Of a stretch of 64,000 nt of DNA, positions 53,573 to 62,253 are shown one piece after another (the stretch's first letter is position 1; each line of letters begins with the position of its first letter). The translations under genes were made by a program, and so were the position numbers. The DNA lies in the NCBI RefSeq assembly GCF_018476525.1, contig NZ_JAHCST010000034.1, positions 29,202-93,201 of the forward strand, written 5' to 3'. This DNA comes from Acrocarpospora catenulata (GTDB taxonomy: Bacteria; Actinomycetota; Actinomycetes; Streptosporangiales; Streptosporangiaceae). Below the pieces are notes generated by a model. The model saw nothing but the letters and a program-made list of their open reading frames with translations. It made no database searches and was not told the origin of the DNA.

Positions 53573-55036
53573 ATGGCGATCGAGATCGAAGACAAGTTCG
53601 ACATTCCCGACGAGTTCCAGGTGCCCGACCTCAGCGATCTCAAGGGCACCGCCGGCACGTCAGGCCCGCGCACCTACACCCTGATCGCCCTCTACTTCGA
53701 CACCCCCGACCTGCGGCTCGCCGCACGCGGGATCACCCTGCGCCGCAGGCGCGGCGGCGACGACGCCGGCTGGCACCTGAAGCTCCCCAAGGCCAAGGGC
53801 GTACGCCAGGAGGTCGTGCACCCGCTCACCCGCAGCACCAAGACGGTGCCGCCGGAGCTGGCCGAACTGGTCCAGGTCTACACCCGGGGCGCCGAGCTCG
53901 TCCCGGTCGCCCAGCTGGAGACCAAGCGTTCGGTCACCCGGGTGCTCGGCGCGGACGGCGAGGTGCTCGCCGAGATCGCCGACGACCGGGTCAAGGGCAC
54001 CGTCTTCGGCGAGCCGCCGGTCGCGGCGCGCTGGCGCGAGGTGGAGACCGAGCTGGTCAAGGGCGAGGAGAAGCTCCTGCGCAGGCTCGGCAAGCGGCTC
54101 GGCCGGGCCGGGGCCGTCCCCGCCGCGTCGGCCAACAAGCTCGCCCGGCTGTTCGGCGACGCCGTGCCCGTCCGCCCCGTCACCGCCGCCCCCGCGGGCA
54201 CCGCGGGCGCCGTGGTGGTGGACTACTTCCAGAGTCAGGTGGCCCACCTGATCGCCCACGACGTCCCGGTACGGCACGCCGAACCGGACGCGGTGCACCA
54301 GGCCAGGGTGGCCTGCCGCCGCATGCGCAGCACGCTCAAGGCGTTCGCCACGCTGATCGAGGGCACCGAGGGCCTCCAGGAAGAGTTGCGCTGGCTCGGC
54401 GCGGTGCTCGGCGAGGTACGCGACCTGGAAGTGATCAGAGCCCGGTTCGCCAAGCACCTGTCCGGTTTGGACGAGGGCCAGATCGTCGGCCCGATCCGGG
54501 AGCGGCTGGGCACCGACCTGGAAGTCAAGGAGGAGGCCGCCTACGAACAGGTCCGCCAGGTCATGGCCGGTGAGCGGTACTTCGCGCTGCTGGACGCGAT
54601 CGAGGCGCCGCTCGCCCTGACCGCGCGCGCCGCCCGCCCGGCCGGACCCACCCTGGAGAAGATCGTCGGCAAGCAGTGGCAGCGGGTGGAGAAACGGTAC
54701 GCCACCGCCCAGGCCATGCCCGATGAGGCCGAGCGCGAGCTGGCCATGCACGACGTGCGCAAGGCCGCCAAACAGGCCAGGTACACCGCCGAGGCGGTGG
54801 GCATGACCCAGGAGGCGGCGCGGGCGGAGGCCGTACAGGAGGTGCTGGGCCTGCACCAGGACGGCGTGGTCGCGCAGCAGACGCTGGCCGAGGAGGCCGA
54901 GCGGGCCAGGCAGGCCGGGGAGGACACCTTCACCTACGGCGTGCTCGCCGGCATCGAACACGAGACCGCAGAACGGGCCAACAAGAAGTTCCCCTCGATC
55001 TGGGCGAAGGTCACCGGTCAGAAGGCCACCGGCTAG
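53573..55036 (+). CDS. CYTH and CHAD domain protein
   Basis: A 487-residue protein. The N-terminal CYTH domain (1-205) has the ExExK motif in EIEDKF and a tunnel of charged residues (ITLRRRRGGDD, WHLKLPK); CYTH enzymes hydrolyse or transfer phosphates of triphosphate compounds. The C-terminal CHAD domain (about 225-480) has AVHQARVACRRMRSTLKAF and MHDVRKAAKQARYTAE, the conserved His/Arg/Lys helices that bind polyphosphate. ATG 53573 has GAGG five bases upstream. It converges with the MutT1-ppk operon, sharing CTAG as both stops, so polyphosphate handling is a likely common theme. Confidence 0.93.
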   Translation: MAIEIEDKFDIPDEFQVPDLSDLKGTAGTSGPRTYTLIALYFDTPDLRLAARGITLRRRRGGDDAGWHLKLPKAKGVRQEVVHPLTRSTKTVPPELAELVQVYTRGAELVPVAQLETKRSVTRVLGADGEVLAEIADDRVKGTVFGEPPVAARWREVETELVKGEEKLLRRLGKRLGRAGAVPAASANKLARLFGDAVPVRPVTAAPAGTAGAVVVDYFQSQVAHLIAHDVPVRHAEPDAVHQARVACRRMRSTLKAFATLIEGTEGLQEELRWLGAVLGEVRDLEVIRARFAKHLSGLDEGQIVGPIRERLGTDLEVKEEAAYEQVRQVMAGERYFALLDAIEAPLALTARAARPAGPTLEKIVGKQWQRVEKRYATAQAMPDEAERELAMHDVRKAAKQARYTAEAVGMTQEAARAEAVQEVLGLHQDGVVAQQTLAEEAERARQAGEDTFTYGVLAGIEHETAERANKKFPSIWAKVTGQKATG

Positions 55037-55887
55037 GTGTCGTAACGTTCCAGGCTGACCAGGGCGCCATCGTTGTGGTGGAGCACCGCGAAGGCGCCCT
55101 TGGGCAGGTGGGTGTCCGCGCCGTGGTCGTTCAGCGCGGCCAGCAACCCCGGCAGTACCTTGCCGTGGCTGCTCACCGCGACCGGTTCGTCAGCGAGCTT
55201 GCGTACCAGCCGGAGGGTGTCGCGGGGGTCGTAATGGGTCTCGGAGAGCAGCTTCTCCTTGCGGATCGGGAGTCCGGCCGCGGCCGCGTACGGCTTGAGG
55301 GTCTGCACGCACCGCTTGCTCGGTGAGCTGACCAGCACGCCGGGCCGGTACCCGCGGAGCACCGCGGCGATCGTCTCGGCCTGCCGCACGCCGACGGCGT
55401 CCAGCGGGCGGCGGTCGTCGTCGCCCTTCCAGTCCTGGCGGGAACCGGCCTGGCCGTGCCGTACCAGGATCAGGGGGGTGGTGCGGAGCGGCACGGCGGT
55501 GAGGGCGCGGAGCAGGCCCGCGTCCCACTCGTAGGTGAGGCGGCGGCGGGCCTCGTCGAGGGGGAGCCAGACCGTCTGGTCGACTTCATCCGCCGCCGTC
55601 GGGACGCCCGCCTCGACCACCCGGGCCGTCCAGTAGTCGACCCGCTTGAGCCGCCCGTCCCGCAGCAGGTAGTGGACGGGGGGCAGGGCCCGGCCCAGGA
55701 CCACCTCCAGGCCCGTCTCCTCGGTCACCTCGCGGAGCGCGCCGGCGATCACGTGCTCGCCGGTTTTCAGCTTGCCCTTGGGGAAGGACCAGTCGTCGTA
55801 CCGGGGGCGGTGGACCACCGCGACCTCCGGGTCGTGCTCCTCGCCGCGCCAGATCACCGCGCCCGAGGCCCGGACCACATCGGTCAT
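55033..55887 (-). CDS. mutT1: Nudix hydrolase with histidine phosphatase domain (MutT1-like)
   Basis: A 284-residue two-domain enzyme like mycobacterial MutT1. The Nudix domain (1-140) has the box GKLKTGE...REVTEETG. The second domain starts with [10 protein letters not shown] (catalytic His of the histidine phosphatase family) and has [10 protein letters not shown] and SSHGKVLPG. MutT1 cleans oxidised nucleotides and hydrolyses dinucleoside polyphosphates. The ATG overlaps the ppk stop (ATGA), so the two are translationally coupled; in Mycobacterium the two genes are also neighbours. The longer open frame upstream lies inside ppk and is rejected. Confidence 0.93.
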   Translation of the reverse strand: MTDVVRASGAVIWRGEEHDPEVAVVHRPRYDDWSFPKGKLKTGEHVIAGALREVTEETGLEVVLGRALPPVHYLLRDGRLKRVDYWTARVVEAGVPTAADEVDQTVWLPLDEARRRLTYEWDAGLLRALTAVPLRTTPLILVRHGQAGSRQDWKGDDDRRPLDAVGVRQAETIAAVLRGYRPGVLVSSPSKRCVQTLKPYAAAAGLPIRKEKLLSETHYDPRDTLRLVRKLADEPVAVSSHGKVLPGLLAALNDHGADTHLPKGAFAVLHHNDGALVSLERYDT

Positions 55888-57995
55888 TTGTCGTCCACCG
55901 TGCGCCACCTTCGGGTGGCGATGAGCTGGTGCTGCAGATCGAGCTCGCCCCGGTGCCTTTCCCAGCTTCCGTCGGAGGTCAGCCACCACGTGTCGGTCCC
56001 TTCGGAGAAGGCGCGATCCAACAGGTCGGCGATGTAGCTGCGGTGCGGCGCGGCGGTCACCTTCACCAGGGCCTCGACCCGGCGTTCCAGGTTCCGGCGC
56101 ATCAGGTCGGCGCTGCCGATCCAGTACTCCGGCCGGCGGCCGCCGCCGAACTCGAAGACACGGGAGTGTTCGAGGAAGCGGCCCAGCACGCTCCTGACCC
56201 GGATCGTCTCCGACAGGCCGGGAACGCCTGGACGCAGCGTGCAGATGCCCCGGACCAGCAGGTCGACCGGGACCCCGGCCTGGGAGGCCCGGTAGAGGGC
56301 GTCGATGACCGGCTCGTCCACCAGCGAGTTGGTCTTGATCCGGATCCTGGCCGGGCGGCCCGCTTTCCGGTGGGCGATCTCCCGGTCGATCCGGGCCAGC
56401 AGGCCCTGCCGCATCGAGTGTGGGGCCACCAGCAGCCGCCGGTACGTCGAGTGGTTGGAGTAGCCGGTCAGGTGGATGAACAGGTCGGTGACGTCCTCGC
56501 CCACCAGCGGGTCGGCGGTGAGCAGGCCGAAGTCCTCGTACATCCTGGCCGTCTTGGGGTTGTAGTTGCCGGTGCCGATGTGGCAGTAGCGGCGCAGCTC
56601 GCCGCTGGGCTCCTGGCGGACCACCAGCGCCAGCTTGCAGTGGGTCTTCAGGCCGAGCACGCCGTACACCACGTGGCAGCCGGCCCGCTCCAGCTTGCGG
56701 GCCCAGGAGATGTTGGCGTGCTCGTCGAACCTGGCCTTGATCTCGACCACCACCACGACCTGCTTGCCCGCCTCGGCGGCGTCGATCAGCGCGTCCACGA
56801 TGGGGGAGTCGCCGCTGGTGCGGTAGAGGGTCTGCTTGATCGCCAGTACGTGCGGGTCGGCGGCGGCCTGCTCGATGAACCGCTGCACGCTGGTGGAGAA
56901 GGAGTCGTACGGGTGGTGGAGCAGGATGTCCCGTTCGCGGAGCAGGGCGAAGACGTCGTCCTCGAAGTGCAGCGCCTCGGCGGGCACGAACGAGCGGTAG
57001 CTCAGCTCGCCCCGGTTGTTCTGCGCCATCTGCGCGGGACCCAGGTCGGCGATCGCGTGCAGGCCGGACAGGTCCAGCGGCCCGGGCAGCCGGTAGATCT
57101 CGTGTTCGGCCACGCCCAGCTCCTCGACCAGGAGCTCCAGGGTCTCCGCGCTGATGGAGTCCTCCACCTCCAGCCGGACCGGGGGGCCGAACCTGCGCCG
57201 GAGCAGCTCGCGCTCCAGGGCCTGCATGAGGTTCTCGGTGACGTCCTCGTCGACGTCCAGGTCCTCGTTCCTGGTGACCCGGAAGACGTGGTGCTGGAGG
57301 ATCTCCATGCCCTTGAAGAGCTGCCCCAGATGTGCCGCGATAACGTCCTCAAGTGGGACAAATCGGTCACGTGACGCGTTGACGAAGCGGGGCAACTGGT
57401 CGGGCACCTTGACCCGGGCGAAGACCGTGTTGCCGTTGGCCGGGTTCCGCACGGTCACCGCTAGGTTCAGGCTGAGACCCGAAATGTACGGAAAGGGGTG
57501 GGCAGGGTCCACCGCGAGCGGGGTCAGCACCGGCCGGATCCGCTCCCGGAACAGTTTCCGCAGCGCGGTCCGCTCCTCCCTGGCCAGATCGTCCCACCGC
57601 ACGATCTCGATCCCGTGCGCCGCCAGCTCCGGCCCCACCAGCTTGTGGAAGGCCGCGTCGTGCCGCCGCGCCAGCCCGTCCGCGATCCCCGCGATCCTGG
57701 CCAGTTCCTCCCGCGGCTTCAGCCCGCTCTTGGTACGCACCAGCAGCCCGGTCGCCATCCGCCGTTTCAGCCCGGCCACCCGTACCCGGAAGAACTCGTC
57801 CAGGTTGCTGGCGAAGATCGCCAAAAACCGGACCCGCTCCAGCAGCGGCGTCCGAGGATCCTCGGCGAGCTCCAGCACCCGTTCGTTGAACTGGAGCCAG
57901 CTCTCCTCCCGGTTCAGGAACCGATCGGCCGGGAGCGGCTGCTCCTCCGGGACGCCCCCATCCGGACTAGTCTCAATAGTGATTTCGGCGGACAT
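55884..57995 (-). CDS. ppk: RNA degradosome-type polyphosphate kinase 1
   Basis: A 703-residue PPK1 that makes polyphosphate from ATP reversibly. Segments typical of the family are [64 protein letters not shown] and the phospho-His site [17 protein letters not shown]. The ATG at 57995 is chosen; a TTG six codons earlier is possible. A candidate PHO box lies just upstream, in keeping with PhoP control under phosphate starvation. It forms an operon with the MutT1-like gene. Confidence 0.95.
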   Translation of the reverse strand: MSAEITIETSPDGGVPEEQPLPADRFLNREESWLQFNERVLELAEDPRTPLLERVRFLAIFASNLDEFFRVRVAGLKRRMATGLLVRTKSGLKPREELARIAGIADGLARRHDAAFHKLVGPELAAHGIEIVRWDDLAREERTALRKLFRERIRPVLTPLAVDPAHPFPYISGLSLNLAVTVRNPANGNTVFARVKVPDQLPRFVNASRDRFVPLEDVIAAHLGQLFKGMEILQHHVFRVTRNEDLDVDEDVTENLMQALERELLRRRFGPPVRLEVEDSISAETLELLVEELGVAEHEIYRLPGPLDLSGLHAIADLGPAQMAQNNRGELSYRSFVPAEALHFEDDVFALLRERDILLHHPYDSFSTSVQRFIEQAAADPHVLAIKQTLYRTSGDSPIVDALIDAAEAGKQVVVVVEIKARFDEHANISWARKLERAGCHVVYGVLGLKTHCKLALVVRQEPSGELRRYCHIGTGNYNPKTARMYEDFGLLTADPLVGEDVTDLFIHLTGYSNHSTYRRLLVAPHSMRQGLLARIDREIAHRKAGRPARIRIKTNSLVDEPVIDALYRASQAGVPVDLLVRGICTLRPGVPGLSETIRVRSVLGRFLEHSRVFEFGGGRRPEYWIGSADLMRRNLERRVEALVKVTAAPHRSYIADLLDRAFSEGTDTWWLTSDGSWERHRGELDLQHQLIATRRWRTVDDK

Positions 57996-58012
57996 GTCCC
58001 GAATATGCCCCA

Positions 58013-58034
58013 AGTTGTTGAACGCAGCGTTAAC
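58013..58034 (-). promoter_or_regulatory. Candidate PHO box upstream of ppk
   Basis: On the minus strand GTTAACG-CTGC-GTTCAAC-AACT gives two 11-base direct repeat units. They match the Streptomyces PhoP consensus GTTCACC at five and six of seven bases. The units lie 18 to 39 bases upstream of the ppk ATG. Confidence 0.45.
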
Positions 58035-58114
58035 TTCCCGCCCAATCTATGACCTTGTGGCACCATTCGCCCACTCGTCACGCGTCCAACCTTGGGAATC
58101 ACCCACGGCCGGGG

Positions 58115-59113
58115 TCAGGAAGGGTTGGTCATCCGGGACTGGAGCTCGGCCTGCTTGGCCTCCAGGGCGCGGACCCGTTCCTGTTCCTTGGCCTCGCGTT
58201 CGCGCTGCTTCTCGAGCTCGCGCTGGAGCTTGTCCTGCTCCTTGGCCTCGCGTTCGCGCAGCTTCTCCAGTTCGCGCTGGGCCTTGTCCTGCTCCTTGGC
58301 CTCGCGTTCGCGTTGGCGTTCGAGCTCCTTGGCCTCGCGCTCACGCTGCTTGTCCAGCTCGCGGCGGAGCTTGTCCTGCTCCTTGGCCTCGCGTTCGCGC
58401 TGTTTGCCGAGTTCCTTGAGTTCCTTGTCGGACAGCGGCGGCTTGTCCGGGGGCGGCAGGCCGGGGGAGAGGACCACGCCGCGGGAGGCGCTGGACAGGC
58501 GGGGGTTGGGGTCCAGGCTGGTGAGCCCGTTCCAGCAGAGGTTGACCACGTGGGCGGCCACCTCCTCACGGCTGGGGCGGCGCACGTCCAGCCACCACTG
58601 GCCGGTCAGCGCGACCATGCCGACCAGCATCTGCGCGTACATGGGGGCGAGCTTGGGGTCGTAGCCGCGCTCCACGAACTCGTCGGCCAGCACGTCCTCC
58701 ACCTGGCTGGCGATGTCGCTGATCAGGCTGGCGAAGGTGCCGGTGCCGGAGGCCGCGTGCGAATCGCGGACCAGGATCCGGAAGCCCTCGCTGCTCTCCT
58801 CGATGTACTGCAGCAGCGCCAGGGCCGCCCGCTCCAGCTTGATCAGTGCGTGCGAGGCGGAGAGCGCCTGGGTGACCAGGCTGAGCAGGCGCTGCATCTC
58901 CCGGTCGATCACCACCGCGTAGATGCCTTCCTTGCCACCGAAGTGTTCGTACACCACCGGTTTGGACACCTTCGCGTGCGCCGCGATCTCCTCGACCGAC
59001 GTGCCGTCGAAGCCCTTCTCGGCGAAGAGCGAACGACCGACCTGGATCAACTGCTCGCGCCGCTCCGCGCCCGTCATGCGTCTGCGGGATCTGGGTTCGG
59101 TCACGGGTTCCAT
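58115..59113 (-). CDS. TetR family regulator with C-terminal ER/K helix
   Basis: A 332-residue protein. Residues 1-200 are a normal TetR regulator, with helix-turn-helix TSVEEIAAHAKVSKPVVYEHF and the ligand domain ending near LCWNGLTSL. Residues 228-328 are built from five copies, one of them shortened, of an 18-residue unit like KQREREAKEQDKLQRELE. They have no hydrophobic core pattern and should form a long, charged single helix. ATG 59113 is preceded by GAGG. It lies downstream of the desaturase gene on the same strand. Two TACGG-N3-CCGTA sites in between are likely its operators, so it probably controls membrane lipid desaturation. Confidence 0.88.
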   Translation of the reverse strand: MEPVTEPRSRRRMTGAERREQLIQVGRSLFAEKGFDGTSVEEIAAHAKVSKPVVYEHFGGKEGIYAVVIDREMQRLLSLVTQALSASHALIKLERAALALLQYIEESSEGFRILVRDSHAASGTGTFASLISDIASQVEDVLADEFVERGYDPKLAPMYAQMLVGMVALTGQWWLDVRRPSREEVAAHVVNLCWNGLTSLDPNPRLSSASRGVVLSPGLPPPDKPPLSDKELKELGKQREREAKEQDKLRRELDKQREREAKELERQREREAKEQDKAQRELEKLREREAKEQDKLQRELEKQREREAKEQERVRALEAKQAELQSRMTNPS

Positions 59114-59157
59114 AATGGCGTTCCTCGTGGAATCCGTCCCACCGGGGGATGGGAGAC

Positions 59158-59193
59158 GTACGGCTACCGTAAAGGGGCTTACGGTAGCCGTAC
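59158..59193. promoter_or_regulatory. Double palindrome, candidate TetR operators
   Basis: A perfect 15-bp inverted repeat (59158-59172 and 59179-59193, six-base gap). Each arm is itself a palindrome of the form TACGG-N3-CCGTA (TACGGCTACCGTA and TACGGTAGCCGTA), so two dimers could bind side by side. It lies 45 to 80 bases upstream of the TetR start and just after the desaturase stop. Confidence 0.8.
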
Positions 59194-59207
59194 TAGAGTC
59201 GCCCGGA

Positions 59208-60149
59208 TCAGCCAAGGCGTTTCGCCGCCAGCCGTTCCGGGGTAGGCCAGCGCACGTCCGACACCCAGCCGAGCTTCTCGAACAGGCGGATGACGGCGGC
59301 GCTCGGGTCGACCTGGCCCTTGAGCGCGCCGTGCCGGGCGCAGGTGGGGTCGGAGTGGTGCAGGTTGTGCCAGGACTCGCCGAACGAGGGGATGGCCAGC
59401 CACCACACGTTCCGCGACTTGTCGCGGACCTCGAACGCCTCGTCGCCGAAGACGTGGCAGATCGAGTTGATGGACCAGGTCACGTGGTGGAGCAGGCCGA
59501 TCCGGACCAGGGTGCCCCAGAAGAACGCGGTGGCCGCGCCCTGCCAGGACCAGGTGATCAGGCCGCCGAGCACCGGCGGCAGGGCCAGGGAGGTGATCGC
59601 CAGGACCGGGAACCACTTGTGGAGCTTGATCACGTCCGGGTCCTTGACCAGGTCCGGGGCGTACTTCTCGCGGTTGGTGCGGACCCGCTCGAAGAGCCAG
59701 CCCATGTGGGCCCAGAGCAGGCCCTTGCTGATCGCCCAGAACCCGGTGCCGAACCGCCACGGCGAGTGCGGGTCGCCGTCCTTGTCGGAGAACTTGTGGT
59801 GCTTGCGGTGGGTGGCCACCCAGTCGAGCACCGACATCTCCAGGGAGAGGCTGCCGGCGATGCCCAGCGCGATCTTCATCGGGCGCTTGGCCTTGAACGA
59901 GCCGTGCGTGAAGAAGCGGTGCAGACCGACCGTCACGCCGAGGCCGCTGACGATGTAGAACACGAAGCCGATCGCGAAGTCGGTCCAGCTGAGCAGCCCC
60001 CAGCCCCAGGCGATCGGCACCGCCACGGCCAGCGCCACGAGCGGCAGCCCGACGACGAAACCAAAGGTGATGAGCTCGGGCAGGGTCTTCGGCTCGGGGT
60101 CGATGTCGGGCTTGGGCTGCGGAGCGGCACGCTCCGTTGCAACGGTCAT
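59208..60149 (-). CDS. Acyl-CoA/fatty acid delta-9-type desaturase
   Basis: A 313-residue integral membrane di-iron enzyme that puts a double bond into saturated acyl chains. The three His boxes are HRFFTHGSF, HRKHHKFSD and HNLHHSD, with four membrane helices spaced around them, as in bacterial stearoyl-CoA desaturases (for example mycobacterial DesA3). Electrons would come from a separate reductase not seen here. ATG 60149 has GAGG six bases upstream. The TetR gene follows directly and is the likely regulator; symmetrical TACG sites also lie upstream of this gene. Confidence 0.95.
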   Translation of the reverse strand: MTVATERAAPQPKPDIDPEPKTLPELITFGFVVGLPLVALAVAVPIAWGWGLLSWTDFAIGFVFYIVSGLGVTVGLHRFFTHGSFKAKRPMKIALGIAGSLSLEMSVLDWVATHRKHHKFSDKDGDPHSPWRFGTGFWAISKGLLWAHMGWLFERVRTNREKYAPDLVKDPDVIKLHKWFPVLAITSLALPPVLGGLITWSWQGAATAFFWGTLVRIGLLHHVTWSINSICHVFGDEAFEVRDKSRNVWWLAIPSFGESWHNLHHSDPTCARHGALKGQVDPSAAVIRLFEKLGWVSDVRWPTPERLAAKRLG

Positions 60150-60181
60150 TGGCTACCTCGCGGAGTCCGGGTTCCTCTGGC

Positions 60182-60210
60182 TACGCCACCGTAACCTACG
60201 CCCCCGTAGG
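60182..60210. promoter_or_regulatory. Two TACG-N4-CGTA palindromes upstream of the desaturase
   Basis: TACGCCACCGTA (60182-60193) and CCTACGCCCCCGTAGG (60195-60210) are adjacent palindromes 33 to 61 bases upstream of the desaturase ATG. They resemble the TetR-gene sites but have one base less in the centre. Confidence 0.55.
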
Positions 60211-60538
60211 TAAGGAAGACCTAAGTTGAAGCGGGGAGAAAGTAGCGGGCAGAGGACCATTTCATGGCGGTCACCCGACTTGCCAGGAAGTCGAGACTGT
60301 GCTGTGTACGCCTTCCGAAGCCTCGCCCGAAGAATACGTCGCCACCACGCCTGTTTTGTCCGTTTAGCGTGGTTTACCAGCCTGGGGACCACCGGAAGAC
60401 CGGGTGGTTGGAGGCGTCGCGGAGCTGACGTCAGGTCGGCAGGGGCGACCCGACGGGATATCCACTCACGGCTTCGGGAGGGGGCCGGTAAGGTAGAGGC
60501 GTTCGGTCTGATGGTCCAGGGGCCTGAGGGTCGGGCGG
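60211..60538. other. Non-coding region before tRNA-Gln
   Basis: No gene is supported in these 328 bases. The only notable items are a weak hairpin around 60385-60410 (ACCACCGG with CCGGGTGGT) that could end transcription, and TAAGGT at 60489-60494, a possible -10 element about 45 bases before the tRNA. Confidence 0.5.
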
Positions 60539-60611
60539 TCCGGCGTTGGGTAATTGGCAGCCCGCCAACCTTTGGAGTTGGTTTGTCCTGGTTCGAGTCC
60601 AGGCGCCGGAA
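60539..60611 (+). tRNA. tRNA-Gln (anticodon TTG)
   Basis: A 73-base tRNA with a 7-bp acceptor stem (TCCGGCG with CGCCGGA) and discriminator A. The anticodon arm is CCAAC-CTTTGGA-GTTGG, giving anticodon TTG, which reads the Gln codon CAA. The T arm is CCTGG-TTCGAGT-CCAGG. CCA is not encoded. A tRNA-Gln gene next to glmU is also found in mycobacteria. Confidence 0.96.
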
Positions 60612-60768
60612 CGTTGGTGATGTGAGACCGCGAGTGGTGCTGGATGTGATCGCTGGCTCGGCGGGTAAGCTCACGTTGTCGAGTGGGTGACCGTGCGGTG
60701 CCTTGGCGGTGGCCGTACAGCATCCTGATCTAGACCCGTCACCAGCGGATCCGAGGGAGCTCCCACAA

Positions 60769-62208
60769 GTGAGTGCGCCGCGCCCGGCCGCCGTCATCGT
60801 CCTCGCCGCGGGCGAGGGCACGCGGATGAAGTCCACGACCCCCAAAGTTCTGCACGAGCTGTGTGGCCGATCTCTGGTCGACCACATGCTGTCGGTCGCC
60901 CGGGGTCTCGAGCCCGAGCGGCTCATCGTCGTCATCGGCCACGCCCGCGAGCAGGTCGCCGAGGCCCTCGCAAAGACTTCACCGGACGCCCACCAGGTCG
61001 TCCAGGAGCAGCAGAACGGCACCGGGCACGCGGTCCGCACCGTGCTGGAGGCGGTCGGCGCCATCGAGGGAACGGTCCTGGTCACCTACGGCGACACACC
61101 GCTGCTGCGGACCGAGACCCTGCGCGCCCTGCTGACCCGGCACGACGAGGACGGCAACGCGGTCACCGTGCTGACCGCGCACGTGCCCGACCCGACCGGG
61201 TACGGCCGGATCATCCGGGACGCCACCGGCGCCGTACTGGAGATCATCGAGCACCGGGACGCCACCCCGGAGCAGCGCGCCATCACCGAGATGAACTCGG
61301 GGGTGTACGCGTTCGACGGCACCCTGCTGGCCGACGCGGTCAAGCGGGTCTCCACCGCCAACTCCCAGGGCGAGGAGTACCTCACCGACGTGCTGGCCAT
61401 CCTCCGCGCGGAGGGCCACCGGGTCGGCGCGCACATCGCCGCCGACTTCGCCGAGGTGGAGGGCGTCAACAACAAGGTCCAGCTGTCCTTCGCCCGCCGG
61501 GTGCTGAACGACCGCATCCTCACCGAGCACATGCTGAACGGCGTCACCGTGATCGACCCGGCCAGCACCTGGATCGACGCCGGGGTCACCCTGGAGGCCG
61601 ACGCGGTCGTCCACCCCGGCACCCAGCTGCACGGCGCCACCCGGATCGGCGCCGGCGCCGAGATCGGCCCCGGCAGCACGCTCACCGACACCGTGGTGGG
61701 CGAGGGAGCGGTGGTCCGCAACGCGGTCTGCGTCAGCTCCGAGATCGGCCCGCGCGCCTCGGTCGGCCCGTTCGCCTACCTGCGCCCCGGCACCCGGCTG
61801 GGCGCCAAGGGCAAGATCGGCACGTACGTGGAGACCAAGAACGCCACCATCGGCGAAGGCTCCAAGATCCCCCATCTCACCTACGTGGGCGACGCCACCA
61901 TCGGCACCGGCAGCAACATCGGCGCCGGCTGCGTGTTCGTCAACTACGACGGGGTGCAGAAGCGGCACACCACGATCGGCGACCACGTCCGGGTGGGCAG
62001 CGACAACATGCTGATCGCCCCGGTCGAGGTAGGCGACGGCGCCTACACGGCGGCCGGTTCGGTGATCACCAACGACGTTCCCCCAGGGGCCATGGGTGTG
62101 GCCCGCAGCCGTCAGCGCAACGTTGAGGGCTGGGTGTTCCGCCGCCGTGCGGGCACGGCTTCCGCCGAGGCCGCCCGGCGCGCACTGGAAGCGGGGAACG
62201 ACACGTGA
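60769..62208 (+). CDS. glmU: Bifunctional GlcNAc-1-P uridyltransferase / GlcN-1-P acetyltransferase
   Basis: A 479-residue enzyme that makes UDP-GlcNAc for cell wall synthesis. The N-terminal pyrophosphorylase domain has IVLAAGEGTRMKS, GTGHAVRT and TYGDTPLL. The C-terminal left-handed beta helix, with hexapeptide repeats such as IGAGAEIGPGSTL and the YVETKNATIGEGSK acetyl-CoA region, does the acetyl transfer. GTG 60769 has GAGGGAG nine bases upstream and gives the usual length. A longer frame to 60703 is rejected. It precedes prs, a conserved pair. Confidence 0.97.
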   Translation: MSAPRPAAVIVLAAGEGTRMKSTTPKVLHELCGRSLVDHMLSVARGLEPERLIVVIGHAREQVAEALAKTSPDAHQVVQEQQNGTGHAVRTVLEAVGAIEGTVLVTYGDTPLLRTETLRALLTRHDEDGNAVTVLTAHVPDPTGYGRIIRDATGAVLEIIEHRDATPEQRAITEMNSGVYAFDGTLLADAVKRVSTANSQGEEYLTDVLAILRAEGHRVGAHIAADFAEVEGVNNKVQLSFARRVLNDRILTEHMLNGVTVIDPASTWIDAGVTLEADAVVHPGTQLHGATRIGAGAEIGPGSTLTDTVVGEGAVVRNAVCVSSEIGPRASVGPFAYLRPGTRLGAKGKIGTYVETKNATIGEGSKIPHLTYVGDATIGTGSNIGAGCVFVNYDGVQKRHTTIGDHVRVGSDNMLIAPVEVGDGAYTAAGSVITNDVPPGAMGVARSRQRNVEGWVFRRRAGTASAEAARRALEAGNDT

Positions 62209-62253
62209 GATCGCGTATCGCCGGATATTTCCGGGCATGGAGGAGTTAGTCGT

